Source of the DNA: Mesorhizobium sp. STM 4661 | GTDB taxonomy: Bacteria > Pseudomonadota > Alphaproteobacteria > Rhizobiales > Rhizobiaceae | Assembly: GCF_000359125.1 (NCBI RefSeq) | Contig: NZ_CAAF010000014.1 | Location: forward strand, 1 to 64,000 | Reading direction: 5' to 3' | Length of the DNA: 64,000 bases | In this document: piece after piece, positions 63,084 through 64,000 of the stretch | How the letters are laid out: every line of letters starts with the position of its first letter | Position numbering within the stretch: position 1 is the first letter of the stretch | The notes under the pieces: generated by a model | Database searches by the model: none | Told to the model about the DNA's origin: nothing | Seen by the model: only the letters and a program-made list of their open reading frames with translations | Position numbers and translations under genes: made by a program

Positions 63084-64000
63084 CATCGTATCTCACGCCG
63101 AGCTATTGCAGCCGCTTCGGCGTCGCCGTCCTGCTGGCCGCACTGGCGGATTTCCTCTTCCACGGCCAGCCGGCCGGCATCAATTTCTTCCTGTTCGCCA
63201 TCCTGATCGCCGGGGCGATCGTTGCCGTGCATCCTTCCGCTCTCAGCGACATCAGGGTCTGGTTGAAGCCAGCCGCACTGCTGGTCGGATTGCTGCCGCT
63301 CATCGAAAATGTCAGCGCCCTGTCCGTCTCGATCGGCCTTGCGGTTCTGGCCGTCTTTGCGCTTTCGCTAACCGGGCGGCTGCGGCATAGCCTTGCCCGC
63401 ATTGCCGGTCAGCTCCTGGTCTTCGCGCTCGCCGCGCCCTTTCGGTTCGTCCATGACTTCCTCCGCTGGCGCACGGCGATGCGGTGGCTTGGCCAGCGCC
63501 GCATCCGCTTTGGGGCGATCGCCGTCTGGATCATGCCGCTGGTGCTCGGCGCGGTGTTCCTCGCGCTGTTCGGCGCCGCCAATCCGGTCATCGAATACTG
63601 GTTTTCGCTGGTCCACCTCTTCGCACTGCTCAAGCTCATCCAGCTGCCGCGGCTGATCTTCTGGCTGGTCGTGCTTGCCGGCGTCTGGGCTTTTTTGCGG
63701 CCGCGCCTGCCCCGCTTTCTCCGGCGCATTCCGCGTCTGGCGCCGGCCGTAAGCGCCAAGGCACCGCCGTCGAAAAAAACCGCCACCACGATCGAGGACA
63801 TCGTCTTCGGCAAGGCCGCCATCTTGCGCGCGCTCATCGTCTTCAACATCCTGTTCGCGGTGCAGACCGCGCTCGACGCCGCTTATCTCTGGGGCGGTGT
63901 CGCGCTGCCCGATGGCCTGACCTATGCCGCCTATGCGCATCGCGGCGCCTATCCGCTGATCGTCACCGCGCTGCTTGCCGCCGGCTTCGTGCTGGCGGCG
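63080..64000 (+). CDS. DUF4173-like membrane protein (partial, runs off the window)
   Basis: At least 307 residues from the ATG at 63080; the frame is open to the window end. Several membrane segments (VAVLLAALADFLFHG, FLFAILIAGAIVAV, WIMPLVLGAVFLALFGAA) alternate with Arg-rich loops. AVQTALDAAYLWGGVALPDG is a conserved piece of this family of polytopic proteins. No signal peptide; inner membrane. Function unknown. Translationally coupled to the small ORF. Confidence 0.8.
   Translation, partial: MTSYLTPSYCSRFGVAVLLAALADFLFHGQPAGINFFLFAILIAGAIVAVHPSALSDIRVWLKPAALLVGLLPLIENVSALSVSIGLAVLAVFALSLTGRLRHSLARIAGQLLVFALAAPFRFVHDFLRWRTAMRWLGQRRIRFGAIAVWIMPLVLGAVFLALFGAANPVIEYWFSLVHLFALLKLIQLPRLIFWLVVLAGVWAFLRPRLPRFLRRIPRLAPAVSAKAPPSKKTATTIEDIVFGKAAILRALIVFNILFAVQTALDAAYLWGGVALPDGLTYAAYAHRGAYPLIVTALLAAGFVLAA

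Overview
The window reads as chromosomal DNA of a high-GC alphaproteobacterium of the Hyphomicrobiales, most likely Mesorhizobium or a close relative. The basis is the strong GC bias at third codon positions, intergenic palindromic elements of a rhizobial type, an imuA-imuB-dnaE2 cassette behind a GTTC-N7-GTTC LexA box, and the family content. The genus is inferred, because no rRNA or other marker gene is present.

Left part (1-9.0 kb): a sugar-uptake locus. A divergent AraC-type regulator (8109-8996) faces an operon on the minus strand: solute-binding protein, two permeases, a UgpC/MalK-type ATPase, and an unusual fusion of a Gfo/Idh/MocA oxidoreductase with an aldo/keto reductase. A second, separate Gfo/Idh/MocA oxidoreductase lies at the left edge.

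Middle part (9.0-44.4 kb): glycan assembly mixed with cyclic-nucleotide signalling. It holds a GNAT-like protein, three consecutive glycosyltransferases, a methyltransferase, a 904-residue ABC-exporter-like protein whose ATPase site looks inactivated, a cyclic-nucleotide-binding protein, a metallo-beta-lactamase-fold hydrolase, a polysaccharide deacetylase with a GT4 glycosyltransferase, a DUF3095 protein, a UDP-sugar dehydrogenase and a class III cyclase. A complete Tat-linked peptide-type ABC importer follows (25.9-31.9 kb). Next come a second cyclase with a zinc ribbon, a membrane protein, an acetyltransferase, an unknown protein, a 1099-residue zinc-ribbon/cyclase/AAA/TPR protein, a peroxiredoxin-like protein and a 953-residue protein joining glycosyltransferase, NodS-like methyltransferase and deacetylase domains.

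44.4-50.6 kb: a 0.9 kb AT-richer gene-free stretch, then a tight four-gene operon. It encodes a coiled-coil protein, a membrane-anchored protein with four near-identical 136-residue BON-like repeats and an OmpA peptidoglycan-binding domain, a Ras/Rab-like small GTPase, and an adenylate cyclase. This looks like a cell-envelope to GTPase to cAMP pathway and is the strongest candidate for an undescribed system here.

Right part (50.9-64 kb): ordinary core genome. It holds tRNA-Gly(GCC), a ProX-type tRNA editing protein, a thioredoxin/CnoX-like protein, a Lon N-terminal-domain protein, a Trm112-like protein, the SOS mutagenesis cassette dnaE2-imuB-imuA, a minimal zincin, a DUF1737 protein, an HpcH/HpaI-type CoA lyase, and the start of a DUF4173-like membrane protein translationally coupled to a 55-codon small ORF. 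Several families of palindromic intergenic repeats are scattered through the window.
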